Origin: Bordetella hinzii LMG 13501 | GTDB lineage: Bacteria > Pseudomonadota > Gammaproteobacteria > Burkholderiales > Burkholderiaceae_B | DNA length: 42,546 bases | Direction: 5' to 3' | Assembly (NCBI RefSeq): GCF_001548475.1 | Contig: NZ_LRUJ01000041.1 | Coordinates: forward strand, 1-42,546 | Shown: positions 15,756-23,568 of the stretch, piece after piece | How positions within the stretch are numbered: the first letter of the stretch is position 1 | How the letters are laid out: each line of letters opens with the position of its first letter | Notes under the pieces: model-generated | What the model was told of the DNA's origin: nothing | The model's input: only the letters and a program-made list of their open reading frames with translations | Databases searched by the model: none | Made by a program: the position numbers and the translations under genes

Positions 15756-15771
15756 TTCCTGCGGCGGGGTT
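15756..15771 (-). repeat. 16-bp gene-end repeat, copy 2
   Basis: TTCCTGCGGCGGGGTT overlaps the gpV stop codon in the 68-bp gap before the sheath gene. Its flank (CCTAG/ACTTCC) resembles that of copy 4 at 23112. Confidence 0.55.
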
Positions 15772-16426
15772 AGTGCGTGTGGTGGTTGCTGTTGCCGCCG
15801 CCGTCCATGATGGTGCCGGTGGCGCTCACGTCGCCTTCGACGCTCACCTTACCCTTCATGTTCAGGTCGCCGTCGATCTGCATGGTGGCGCCACCGCTGC
15901 CGCCCGAGACAGCCATGCCGCCTTTCACGGTCAGCATCTTGTCGATGGTGGCGTTGCCGGTGAAGCGCGTCTCCGGCGCGTCGACCGTGGCGCTGGGCGT
16001 CTTGACCATCGCAGGCCCGCCGGCCTCGACATTGACCGCGCCGGCCAGCTTGATGCGCAACGATCCGTCGCTGCGGTCGTGCGTGATGAAGTCGCCATTC
16101 CGATAACGAACGGTGTGCCTGTCGGGGCTGTTCTCGGGTTCGGGATGCTGGTCGGAGTACAACGCCGTGTCGGCGTATGCCCCTTCGGTGAGGCCCGAGG
16201 GCGAAATCACCTCGACCTGCTCGCCGACCTCCGGCGCCCACCAATCCACGTCGCCGCCGGCGCGGCGGGTCTTCCAGGGTATCCAGTCCGTCGTGAAGTC
16301 GTCGCATTCCACGCGCACCTTGCCCGCAGCGTAGTCGGCCTCGACCACCTGACCGACGCGCACGATGTTCGACAGCCGGCGCTCCAGGTCGGCCAAGCGG
16401 CGTTCCAGGTCGGCTAGGTCGCTCAT
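15770..16426 (-). CDS. V: Baseplate spike protein V
   Basis: The 218-aa protein begins with a leucine/arginine repeat (DLERRLADLERRLSNI), a short coiled coil. The gpV/gp5 OB domain follows (VGQVVEADYAAGKVRVE, WIPWKTRRAGGDVDWWAPEVGEQ), then a beta-helical repeat tail ending GNSNHHTH. The final His motif (HxH) is typical of an iron-binding spike tip. It pierces the outer membrane. It overlaps the upstream gene by ATGA. Confidence 0.94.
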   Translation of the reverse strand: MSDLADLERRLADLERRLSNIVRVGQVVEADYAAGKVRVECDDFTTDWIPWKTRRAGGDVDWWAPEVGEQVEVISPSGLTEGAYADTALYSDQHPEPENSPDRHTVRYRNGDFITHDRSDGSLRIKLAGAVNVEAGGPAMVKTPSATVDAPETRFTGNATIDKMLTVKGGMAVSGGSGGATMQIDGDLNMKGKVSVEGDVSATGTIMDGGGNSNHHTH

Positions 16427-16956
16427 GCGATCCGTTCGTAGTCATCGGCGTGGTTCTCGCCGATGGCCGGATGCTGGCCCAGGTGGATTTCTGTCGGCGT
16501 CACGCCCTCGGGTTCCAGTTCGCCCAGGGCGATGCTGATGCTGAACTCGACCACCCAGCACAGATAGCCGTCGATCTCGGGCCGGAAGGCGTCGTCGCCT
16601 GCGTTGAGCAGGCGAATGTGTCCGTGCCCCGGCACCGGCCGCCGAATCTCATGCAAGGCCACGGCCACGCGCGCGGCCAGGGCGCGCAGCATCAGTTCGC
16701 CGCGCGGATGGTTCGGATCGAACAGGCATCGCGCCTGGAAGCGCGCATCGACTTCCAGCCGCGAATCGCCCGCCTCCGCCATCGGGTCGAAGCTGTCGAT
16801 TTCGATGTACACCGCAGGCACGCGCAGGCTGCGCTGCTGCTTGGGTGGCCGGTCGGCCGACACCACAGGCAGGTCGGGCAGCTTGTCGTGTAGCTTCGCC
16901 ACCAGCGCGTCCACCAGGCCGATGAGCGTGGTTTGCGGGGCTTCCGGTTGCGTCAT
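16423..16956 (-). CDS. Tail terminator-like/virion protein
   Basis: The 177-aa protein begins MTQPEAPQTTLIGLVDALVA and contains VPAVYIEIDSFDPMAEAGD, then FQARCLFDPNHPRGELMLRA. It sits between the gpZ-like and gpV genes, with 4-bp overlaps on both sides. Such a gene in lambda- and Mu-like phages often encodes a tail-completion protein (gpU/gp37-like). I assign it by context and weak pattern only. Confidence 0.6.
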   Translation of the reverse strand: MTQPEAPQTTLIGLVDALVAKLHDKLPDLPVVSADRPPKQQRSLRVPAVYIEIDSFDPMAEAGDSRLEVDARFQARCLFDPNHPRGELMLRALAARVAVALHEIRRPVPGHGHIRLLNAGDDAFRPEIDGYLCWVVEFSISIALGELEPEGVTPTEIHLGQHPAIGENHADDYERIA

Positions 16957-17489
16957 CGGATGCCTCCCTTGAATACCTTGCTCAATTCGTAGCGCAGTTC
17001 CTGTTGCATGATTTGCATCAGGCGTTCGTCGGCCCGCTGGGCGGCTTCGCGCAGGGCGGCGGCGCCGGCTTCGTCGATTTCCAACTTCGCCAGTTCCAGG
17101 GGGAAGCGGTCGGGGCCGAGGCGCCGGTACACGCCGCCGCCATAACGGCGGATAGGGAAAGCGTCTTTGAAGAAGTGCTGGCCGACCTGCGTGCCGCCTG
17201 CGCGGCGCTTCGGCGTTCCCAGGCGGGCGGCGGCCAAGGCGTTCAGGCCCAGCCACACTTTTTGCTCCAGCCCTTCGCCGCGGCGATACAGCCGCAGGCG
17301 CGCGCGTAGCACCCGCTGCTGAATCTTGAGTTCCGCCGACATGGCACGGCTGGCTTGGCCTTGCGTCCAGCGCGCGGCCTTCGCCACGGCGCGCCGGGCG
17401 GCACGTCGGACGGCATCCCTGGACAGGCCGAACATGCCCACCAGGCGCTCAACATCGGCTTGCGACAGGCTGGCATTGATGTCGATCAT
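16953..17489 (-). CDS. Minor tail protein Z-like/virion morphogenesis protein
   Basis: The 178-aa basic protein has RDAVRRAARRAVAKAARW, then LKIQQRVLRARLRLYRRG and RRYGGGVYRRLGPDRFPLE. It resembles lambda gpZ and P2 gpS-type head-tail completion proteins. It is coupled to the connector protein upstream (ATGA) and to the next tail gene downstream. Confidence 0.7.
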   Translation of the reverse strand: MIDINASLSQADVERLVGMFGLSRDAVRRAARRAVAKAARWTQGQASRAMSAELKIQQRVLRARLRLYRRGEGLEQKVWLGLNALAAARLGTPKRRAGGTQVGQHFFKDAFPIRRYGGGVYRRLGPDRFPLELAKLEIDEAGAAALREAAQRADERLMQIMQQELRYELSKVFKGGIR

Positions 17490-17788
17490 GGTTGCACCTC
17501 GCGCAACACTAGCGCCGTCAGGCCCGTGCCGTCCGGCTCGATGTTCACCACCTCGAAGGTGCGCCCGGTGGCCTCGACGATGCTGCCCTCGGTGGCCTCG
17601 GCGGCCACGTCGTCGCGCACCACCAGCACCGGCTCAACCACCCCCGTGTGCATGGAGCCGAGGCGCGGCTGAATCCAGGGCGCCGAAAACATGCCGCGCA
17701 CCGCCTCGCCGTCCAGGGTGGCGGGATCGGACAGGTGGACGATAATGGCCGCGTCCATGCGCGCGGCCAGGGCGGCGAAGTCTGGCAT
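17486..17788 (-). CDS. Head-tail joining protein (lambda gpFII-like)
   Basis: The 100-aa protein reads PDFAALAARMDAAIIVHLSD, then GEAVRGMFSAPW and an IVEATGRTFEVVNIEPDGTG C-terminal beta region. Its size and position before gpZ match the gpFII family, which joins filled heads to tails. Assignment rests on pattern and order. Confidence 0.65.
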   Translation of the reverse strand: MPDFAALAARMDAAIIVHLSDPATLDGEAVRGMFSAPWIQPRLGSMHTGVVEPVLVVRDDVAAEATEGSIVEATGRTFEVVNIEPDGTGLTALVLREVQP

Positions 17789-17792
17789 GACG

Positions 17793-18338
17793 TCAGGGCT
17801 TTTTCGCCTGGCCGGACGTGGGCGAGGCGGCCAGCATGTCGGTCTTGCGCGAGCTGCCCGCGGTGGTGCCGTACCAGTAGGCCATGACGGTCATGGCGAT
17901 GGCGTCGAGCAGGCCCAGGATGCGGCCCACCACAATATCCGGCACCGTAGTCGGATAGCCCACGAACAGCACGTAGACCTCGCTGCCCAAGGTGATGATG
18001 AGCAGCAGCACGGACATGGCGAACAGGTAGCCATGCACGCCACCGGCAACGTTCGCCTTGCGGGCCGAATCGCGGTCATCGGCGGCGATCTTTTCCAGGG
18101 TTTCGATGTTCTTGAAGCCCAGCTCCTGCATCCGCAGCGCGAAGTCCTGGTCGGCCTTCTTCAGTTCCAGAAGCTGCTCGGGCGAGGCGCCGGTGATAGC
18201 CGCCTTGATGGCGTCTTCGGTGTTCTCCGACAGGCCGAACACGCTAGCGATGGCCGAGGCGGCCATGCCGCCGAGCGGGCCGCCCAGCGCCGTGCCTATC
18301 CACGGCGCGACTTTCGATACAACGCTTTTCCAGTCCAT
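17793..18338 (-). CDS. Holin of GTA three-TM type
   Basis: The 181-aa protein has an N-terminal glycine/alanine-rich helix (WIGTALGGPLGGMAASAIAS), a charged central region (LELKKADQDFALRMQELGFK) and two strong membrane segments near 105-130 and 137-158. This is the layout of the GTA-type holins. Its start overlaps the endolysin stop (TAATG). With two candidate holins in this cassette, which one sets lysis time is unclear. Confidence 0.7.
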   Translation of the reverse strand: MDWKSVVSKVAPWIGTALGGPLGGMAASAIASVFGLSENTEDAIKAAITGASPEQLLELKKADQDFALRMQELGFKNIETLEKIAADDRDSARKANVAGGVHGYLFAMSVLLLIITLGSEVYVLFVGYPTTVPDIVVGRILGLLDAIAMTVMAYWYGTTAGSSRKTDMLAASPTSGQAKKP

Positions 18339-18790
18339 TACGACAGCCCCTTCGAGTAGGTGGTGCCGCCCGCGCCGAAGTTCGCCGTCAACACCTCGCG
18401 GCGCGGGGCAGTGTTCGGGGCCGGAAAGCCGATATGCACCCAGGTGCCTTCCTGGATCAGTTGGTCGAATCCGATTTCATCGGCGTGTGCTTCCAGCAGG
18501 CGGCACACCTGGATCGGCGTGCCGTAGCCCGGCGCGATGAAATCGGCAGCCAGGCCGGACTTGTGCGCCGAGTTCCTGGCGCCACCCACGGCGGTGTTCA
18601 GTGCCGGACAGCGGTAGCCGCTGCTGATAAGCATGGGCGCACCCAGCAGCGCGCGGGCGCGTTCCAGCCCGGCGGCCAGGATGCCCAGGTTTTTCAGGGC
18701 GTCCGGGCCTGGGGTGTTGTCGATTCCCCGGCGGGCGGCGGTCTGGCTGGCGACCAGTTCTTCGAGGGTGAAGTGCGGGGTGAGTTTCAT
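18338..18790 (-). CDS. Endolysin, M15A peptidase
   Basis: The 150-aa protein is an M15A D-Ala-D-Ala peptidase-type endolysin. It starts LTPHFTLEELVAS, has GYRCPALNTAVGGARNSAHK, and the zinc-site pattern SAHKSGLAADF (H-x6-D) with a late WVHIGF His. No signal peptide is seen, so export would need a holin. It overlaps the LydA-like holin gene upstream (ATGA). Confidence 0.88.
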   Translation of the reverse strand: MKLTPHFTLEELVASQTAARRGIDNTPGPDALKNLGILAAGLERARALLGAPMLISSGYRCPALNTAVGGARNSAHKSGLAADFIAPGYGTPIQVCRLLEAHADEIGFDQLIQEGTWVHIGFPAPNTAPRREVLTANFGAGGTTYSKGLS

Positions 18791-19125
18791 TTTTCATCCT
18801 TGGCGCAGGGCGCGCCCGCGCGTTCGATGCGCGCCTCGATGGCGCGCTCAACCACGAACAGCAGCCGGGCGGCCATGTGGCCGCCGATGCCGGCGGCCGC
18901 AGCACACACGCCGGCGGGCTGTTCCAGCGCCGACAGCAGCATGAAGACCGAGACGCCCACGAACCCGGCAGTGAAAACCTCGCCGATCAGTTCGACGATG
19001 TTGAAGGCTCGGGTGTGTCCGCTTTTCACTTTCGTGTACCAGTTCACCAGGCCGCCGGCGGCGGCCATGCCGGTCGCCAGCGCCCAGGTGCCCAGGCTCC
19101 AGGTCGTAGGGTCTTTTTCGATCAT
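18787..19125 (-). CDS. LydA-like holin
   Basis: The 112-aa protein has a membrane segment near residues 9-27 (TWALATGMAAAGGLVNW), a second at 42-63 (IGEVFTAGFVGVSVFMLLSA) and a third at about 70-92. The phrases TRAFNIVELIGE and AAGIGGHMAARLLFVVE are typical of LydA/superfamily III holins. It lies 9 bp after the capsid gene and is coupled to the endolysin. Confidence 0.85.
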   Translation of the reverse strand: MIEKDPTTWSLGTWALATGMAAAGGLVNWYTKVKSGHTRAFNIVELIGEVFTAGFVGVSVFMLLSALEQPAGVCAAAAGIGGHMAARLLFVVERAIEARIERAGAPCAKDEK

Positions 19126-19134
19126 CGGCCGGCC

Positions 19135-20145
19135 TTATTCGCCCGAGGGGGTGATGGTCAGCTTGATGACGGCGCGCGGGCGGGTGCAGATGCTGATGGG
19201 GTTGGATTGCGCCTCGACCAGGATGCCCTTGCCCAGGGGCTTGGCTTCCTGCTTGGCGTAGTTCGGCAGGCCGATGGTGTTGGCCGTTTCGTTGTAGTTC
19301 GCCGGCGCGAAGCGCGTGATGAACATTTCGTCGACGCCCTCCGGGAACAGGTAGGCTTCGCCGTCGGCGATGAACGGGGTGCCGCCGATGCCGCCGCGCC
19401 ATTCTTCCCAGGTGCAGCCGGCGAACTCGAAGCCGTAGCGCGGATCGTTGCGCAGGAACACGCCGGACTCGAACAGTTCGTAGGCTTTCTTGACGTTCGC
19501 ATGGGCGATCAGGGCGCGGAAGAAGGTCTTGCCGCACAGCACGCGCACGCCGCTGTACGGTTCGTTGCCCATCGCGTTTTCCATCTTGTCCTTCGCCGCC
19601 AGCACCTCGGCGCGCACGTCGGTGGTGGCGGTGCCCAGCGTCAGGGTGTGGGTCTGCTGCGTGAGGCCGAACTGCGTGAACAGGTTGCTGATGACGGTGG
19701 TGCCGTCGGAATCGACGATGGTGCCCTTGATGGCGCCGACGCGCTGGTACTCGATCGTGGCATCCAGGCGCCGACGCATCTTCGCCAAGCGCTTCTGCAC
19801 GAAGGCGAACATGGTTTCCTCGTCCGAGGCCGTGCCGAAGGCTCGCAGGTTCTGCACGTCGTCCGGCGTGATGGTGTCTTGCGTGGGCAGGTGGGTCGTC
19901 GGGAACACCACCACCGAGCGCGTGCTGCCGCCCGTGGCGTTGGGGCTGGTCGTGGTGCGCGACTGGTTCGGGATGAGGGTCAGCGTGTCCACGTCCTTTT
20001 CCACCACCAGGCTGGTGGTGGTGATGCCGTCTTCCTGGAACAGGCCCAGTTTGGCGAGGCGCGACGGCAGGGCCGGCGCTTCGTTGATAGCGGCGGTCAG
20101 TTCTTGCAGGCTGAATTTGTCGGAATCGAAAATACCGAGGTTCAT
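19135..20145 (-). CDS. Major capsid protein, lambda gpE-like
   Basis: The 336-aa length is near lambda gpE (341). Features are MNLGIFDSDKFSLQELTAAI, then PTTHLPTQDTITPDDVQNLR, ENAMGNEPYSGVRVLCGKTF and late KPLGKGILVEAQSNPI. AAAGGAG precedes ATG 20145. It follows the protease gene by 13 bp. No separate decoration (gpD) gene lies between them, unlike lambda. Confidence 0.94.
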   Translation of the reverse strand: MNLGIFDSDKFSLQELTAAINEAPALPSRLAKLGLFQEDGITTTSLVVEKDVDTLTLIPNQSRTTTSPNATGGSTRSVVVFPTTHLPTQDTITPDDVQNLRAFGTASDEETMFAFVQKRLAKMRRRLDATIEYQRVGAIKGTIVDSDGTTVISNLFTQFGLTQQTHTLTLGTATTDVRAEVLAAKDKMENAMGNEPYSGVRVLCGKTFFRALIAHANVKKAYELFESGVFLRNDPRYGFEFAGCTWEEWRGGIGGTPFIADGEAYLFPEGVDEMFITRFAPANYNETANTIGLPNYAKQEAKPLGKGILVEAQSNPISICTRPRAVIKLTITPSGE

Positions 20146-20158
20146 GTCATGGCTCCTT

Positions 20159-21295
20159 TCAAGCGGCTTTGCCTACCGCCTGACGGCGGGCGTAGATGGT
20201 GGTGAAATCGAGGCGCTTGCCCAGTTCGGCCTTCGGGTCGTCCTGGGTTCGCGGCGGGTTGTCTGCGGGTGCGTGCGGGTTGATGGTGGGCGCGCCCTGG
20301 GCGCGGGCGGCGGTCAGCGTGGCGCGGGCCACGTCCACCGACACGCCTGCCAGAATCAGGTCGCCGGCATCGGCAGGACGGCCGGCAGCCTGGGCCAGGG
20401 CGGTGATTTCGCGGGCCTCGTCCAAACGCTTCGCCACGGCCTCGCGGCCAGCCTTGGCGCGGATCAGCGCGGCGGCCAGCGGCGCCATGCCGGCGTCGAC
20501 GCACGCGGTGGCTACCTCATCGGCCGGCATCGGATCGGCGGCCCGCGGCGAAGGCGCCGGGTCGGGCGAGGGATTCGGGGCGGGTTCGGGGTTCGGCGCA
20601 GGCTCGGAAGTCGGTGCGGGGGTTGGCGTCGGTGCAGGTTCCGGTGCCGGTGCGGGGTCGCCGCCGGCCAGCGCCTGCGGTGCCTTGGCGAAGCGGGCGC
20701 GGGCGCGCTCGGACAGGTGGGCCATCGCCGGCAGCGCGGGCAGCACGGTGTCGGCGAAGCCGGCGGCGACGGCATCGGTGCCGTTCAGCCAGGTTTCGGC
20801 AGCCATGATGGCCTCGATTTCGGCGGGAGTCTTGCCCGAGCGTTCGGCGTAGATGGATACGTAGCTGTCCTTCAGCTTCTCCATCAGGTCGGCGGTAGCG
20901 CGCAGTTCGGCATAATCGCCAGCGGCCCACACGAACGGGTTGTGGATCATCAGGTAGGCGTTGGCCGGCATTTCGATCGTGCCCGCCGCCATGATGACCA
21001 TGCTGGCGGCCGACGCGGCAATGCCCTCGACGCGGGCCGTGATGCGATCACGGGCGCGGGCCAGGACGTGGTAGATGGCGAACGACTCGAACACTTCGCC
21101 GCCGTCGGAATGCACCGACAGGATGATCTTGGCGTCGGCAGGGATGGCGTTGAAGGCCGCGATGAAATCGCTGGCCGTCACGCCCCAGTCGCCGATGTCG
21201 CCGTGAATCGAAATCACGTACTGCGCGACCGGCTCGCCTTCGGCGGCTGGCTTGCCGTTGGCCGCCATCGCCTTGATCTCGTACCATTTCTTCAT
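20159..21295 (-). CDS. Head maturation protease (S49/ClpP fold) with scaffold-like tail
   Basis: The 378-aa protein has a ClpP-type N-terminal domain: VISIHGDIGDWGVTA, SVHSDGGEVFESFA, the nucleophile Ser in EGIAASAASMVIMAAG, and YLMIHNPF. A roughly 30-residue Pro-Ala-Glu linker (PAPEPAPTPTPAP and repeats) follows near 225-260. The C-terminal about 120 residues could be made alone from ATG 20530, like lambda gpC/Nu3. The internal start has no clear ribosome site, so this is inference. Confidence 0.92.
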   Translation of the reverse strand: MKKWYEIKAMAANGKPAAEGEPVAQYVISIHGDIGDWGVTASDFIAAFNAIPADAKIILSVHSDGGEVFESFAIYHVLARARDRITARVEGIAASAASMVIMAAGTIEMPANAYLMIHNPFVWAAGDYAELRATADLMEKLKDSYVSIYAERSGKTPAEIEAIMAAETWLNGTDAVAAGFADTVLPALPAMAHLSERARARFAKAPQALAGGDPAPAPEPAPTPTPAPTSEPAPNPEPAPNPSPDPAPSPRAADPMPADEVATACVDAGMAPLAAALIRAKAGREAVAKRLDEAREITALAQAAGRPADAGDLILAGVSVDVARATLTAARAQGAPTINPHAPADNPPRTQDDPKAELGKRLDFTTIYARRQAVGKAA

Positions 21296-21342
21296 AACTG
21301 GGTTCCCTGGGTGTTGAGGAAGCTGCGCTCATGGTGCGCGGC

Positions 21343-22830
21343 CTACTCCACGGTTTCCTGCGGCGGGGTTTGGGCGGTGCGGGCGCCAGGCGTGGGCGAC
21401 GGCGGCAGGCCCAGGTCGGCCTCGCGCTTGTTGTCGGCCGCGATCTCGCGGTCGACCAGTTCGGCGTCGTAGCCGCGTTCCAGTAGCGCCTCGCTGCGGC
21501 TTTTCAGCTTGTTGTTGATTGCCAGCACGTCCGCCTCAATGTCCTGCACCGGCTGGATGTAGGCCCAGCCGTGCGGCGTCCACCGCGTCAGCTTCATGTT
21601 CCGGGCCTTGTTCGTCGGCAGCACGCCGCCAAGAATGGCGGCATCCACCCAGGCCGCGCGGATGGGCGCGCAGAACTTCGGCACCAGCGTGTTGCGGATC
21701 AGCGCCATCGCGCGGCGCTTGTAGCAGTTGATGGCGACCCGCACGACGCGGTCATTGATGCCGGTGTAGTCCCCGGTGAGCAGGGGGTACGGGACGGACA
21801 GGGCGGCGGCGACGATATGCAGTTGCGCGCGCGTGAATTCCTTGTAGCCATCGGGCGTGCCGGGCGGCTCGGAAAACTCCACGTCCTCGCCTTCGCCGAG
21901 TTCTTGCAACACGCCAGGCTCGAACGACAGCGCCGGCTGCTCGGCCGGGTCGGCCGGCAGCGGCTGGCCGTCCGGGCCGATGGGTTCGCTGCCCGGCTCG
22001 GGCGCGGGGCGCTTGATGAAGCCGACGAACAGGTTGGCGATCTTCTGCCGGACAAGCTGCGCGTCGTCGAACTCGTCGAGGTCTTTCAGGCGCACCAGCA
22101 CCGAGGCCAGGATGGGAACGCCGCGCAATTGACCCGGACGGGTGGCCTCGAACAAGTGCAGCACCCGATGCGCGGGCACGCGCACCGGATCGTTGTTGGA
22201 AATGTCAGCGTCGCCGGGGTGGTTCGGGTGCAGCCAGTAGGCCACGCGGCGGCCGCGGGCATCGAGTTCGATGCCGTCGACGATGCGGTTGCCGTTGGGC
22301 AGGCGTTCGTTCTTGAACGGCAGATGGTCGGATTCGAGCAGCCGAATCTTGAGCGGCACGCCGTTTGCGTCGTCCGTTTCCAGCAGCGCCAGCACCTCGC
22401 CCGATTCGAGCATGGCGTGCATCGCCAGCGTTTGCAGGCCGTAGAAATCCGTCTGCCCGTCGGCGTCGCACACGTCCGACCATGCTTCCCACTCGTCGAT
22501 CAGGCGCATCCGCAGGCTTTCGGAATCGGCCAGCGGCTTGGCCGACACGCCCGTGCCGATGAAGTCCGCCACCATGCGGTCGATGGCGGCGCGGGCGATG
22601 GCGTTGTTGCGGTAGGCGTCGCGCGACCGGGCCCGCAGCAGGCCCAGGCGCAGGTGTTCGCGGCGCGGCGAGGTATCCCAGGGCAACCAGGTGCGCAGGC
22701 GTCGCCCGAGGCCGGCGGCTTCGTGCGTGCTGGCGCGCGGGGTACGGCTGCGGCCTGGGAGCCGGAACAGGCGCGCGAACAGTCCGGGCCTGTCATGTTC
22801 AGCGCGGGCGCTATGGGGGGTCAGCCTCAT
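21343..22830 (-). CDS. Portal protein, lambda type
   Basis: The 495-aa protein forms the head vertex through which DNA passes. It has the lambda portal pattern: ARSRDAYRNNAIARAAIDRM, then GTGVSAKP, RVPAHRVLHLFEATRPGQLR and a gpW-like neighbour. Late VPYPLLTGDYTGINDRVVR is typical. ATG 22830 overlaps the gpW stop. Its last codons contain a copy of the 16-bp repeat, coding for QTPPQETVE. Confidence 0.95.
   Translation of the reverse strand: MRLTPHSARAEHDRPGLFARLFRLPGRSRTPRASTHEAAGLGRRLRTWLPWDTSPRREHLRLGLLRARSRDAYRNNAIARAAIDRMVADFIGTGVSAKPLADSESLRMRLIDEWEAWSDVCDADGQTDFYGLQTLAMHAMLESGEVLALLETDDANGVPLKIRLLESDHLPFKNERLPNGNRIVDGIELDARGRRVAYWLHPNHPGDADISNNDPVRVPAHRVLHLFEATRPGQLRGVPILASVLVRLKDLDEFDDAQLVRQKIANLFVGFIKRPAPEPGSEPIGPDGQPLPADPAEQPALSFEPGVLQELGEGEDVEFSEPPGTPDGYKEFTRAQLHIVAAALSVPYPLLTGDYTGINDRVVRVAINCYKRRAMALIRNTLVPKFCAPIRAAWVDAAILGGVLPTNKARNMKLTRWTPHGWAYIQPVQDIEADVLAINNKLKSRSEALLERGYDAELVDREIAADNKREADLGLPPSPTPGARTAQTPPQETVE
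21355..21370 (-). repeat. 16-bp gene-end repeat, copy 3
   Basis: TTCCTGCGGCGGGGTT lies within the portal's last codons. Confidence 0.5.
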
Positions 22831-23057
22831 AGGCCCTTCCCGCCCTGCGTGCAGGCCCAGGTGCGGCCCGACAGCGGCACGCGCTGCGGGCCGAGCTGGC
22901 GCACGATCTCGGCGCGCAACTTGCGCAGTTCGTCCGCCGTCACTTCCTGGTATTTGACCAGGCGATCGGTGAAACGGATTTCAGTGACACGCTCGCCCAG
23001 GGTCAGCGCGACGATGGCGCTGTCGATGGCAGCGAGGTCTTGAGCGGTATAGGCCAT
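22827..23057 (-). CDS. Head-tail joining protein W (lambda gpW-like)
   Basis: The 76-aa protein, MAYTAQDLAAIDSAIVALTL followed by GERVTEIRFTDRLVKYQEV, matches the lambda gpW family. It plugs the portal and prepares the head for tail joining. It is unrelated to the P2-type baseplate W in this window. Confidence 0.93.
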   Translation of the reverse strand: MAYTAQDLAAIDSAIVALTLGERVTEIRFTDRLVKYQEVTADELRKLRAEIVRQLGPQRVPLSGRTWACTQGGKGL

Positions 23058-23097
23058 GCAGGCAGCACCCTTATCTGGATGCTGCCCAGTCTGTCGA

Positions 23098-23562
23098 CTA
23101 TGGCGCTAGGCTTCCTGCGGTGGGGTTCTTGCGGGCCTTGCGGTACAGCCACGGCGGCACCGGGTCTTTGTCGGCCCACAGGCCGCGGCGCGCGGCACGG
23201 GCTTCGGCCTGCACTGGATACAGGTATTCGTAGCCCTTGGCGTACCTGTCGTATACCCAGGCCCAGCCGCCGCCGACCATGAAGCGGCCGGCGTCCTGTT
23301 CCCGGCACTCGACGTTAGCGACGACGCGGCCGTATCGGTCTTTGCCGGACGGCCGCAGACGGGCCTGCTGCTCGAAGCACAGCCCGGACAGTGCCTCGCG
23401 CGACCGCTGTCCATAAGCCTGCTTGCGTTCCGGCGCGTCGATGGCATTCAGCCGCACCGTCACCTGCTCATAGGCGCCAGGGTCGCCGCAGCGCGCCTTG
23501 ATGGTATCGCCGTCCGTGACGCCGACCACCAAGCACGCCAGCAGAATGGGCAAGGCGGCCAT
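23098..23562 (-). CDS. Staphylococcal-nuclease-like (SNase) protein
   Basis: The 154-aa protein has the SNase motifs VTDGDTIKAR, VRLNAIDAPERKQAYGQ (catalytic Arg and Glu) and KDRYGRVVA. The C-terminal AARRGLWADKDPVPPWLYR is also standard. The N-terminus (MAALPILLAC) is short and hydrophobic with an LLAC that could be a lipobox, though it has no positive charge. It could be an exported nuclease acting on incoming or host DNA; that role is inference. The last codons carry a variant of the 16-bp repeat. Confidence 0.88.
   Translation of the reverse strand: MAALPILLACLVVGVTDGDTIKARCGDPGAYEQVTVRLNAIDAPERKQAYGQRSREALSGLCFEQQARLRPSGKDRYGRVVANVECREQDAGRFMVGGGWAWVYDRYAKGYEYLYPVQAEARAARRGLWADKDPVPPWLYRKARKNPTAGSLAP
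23112..23127 (-). repeat. 16-bp gene-end repeat, copy 4 (one mismatch)
   Basis: TTCCTGCGGTGGGGTT lies within the SNase C-terminal codons (NPTAGSLAP), with one change from the other three copies. Confidence 0.5.
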
Positions 23563-23568
23563 CTTCGC

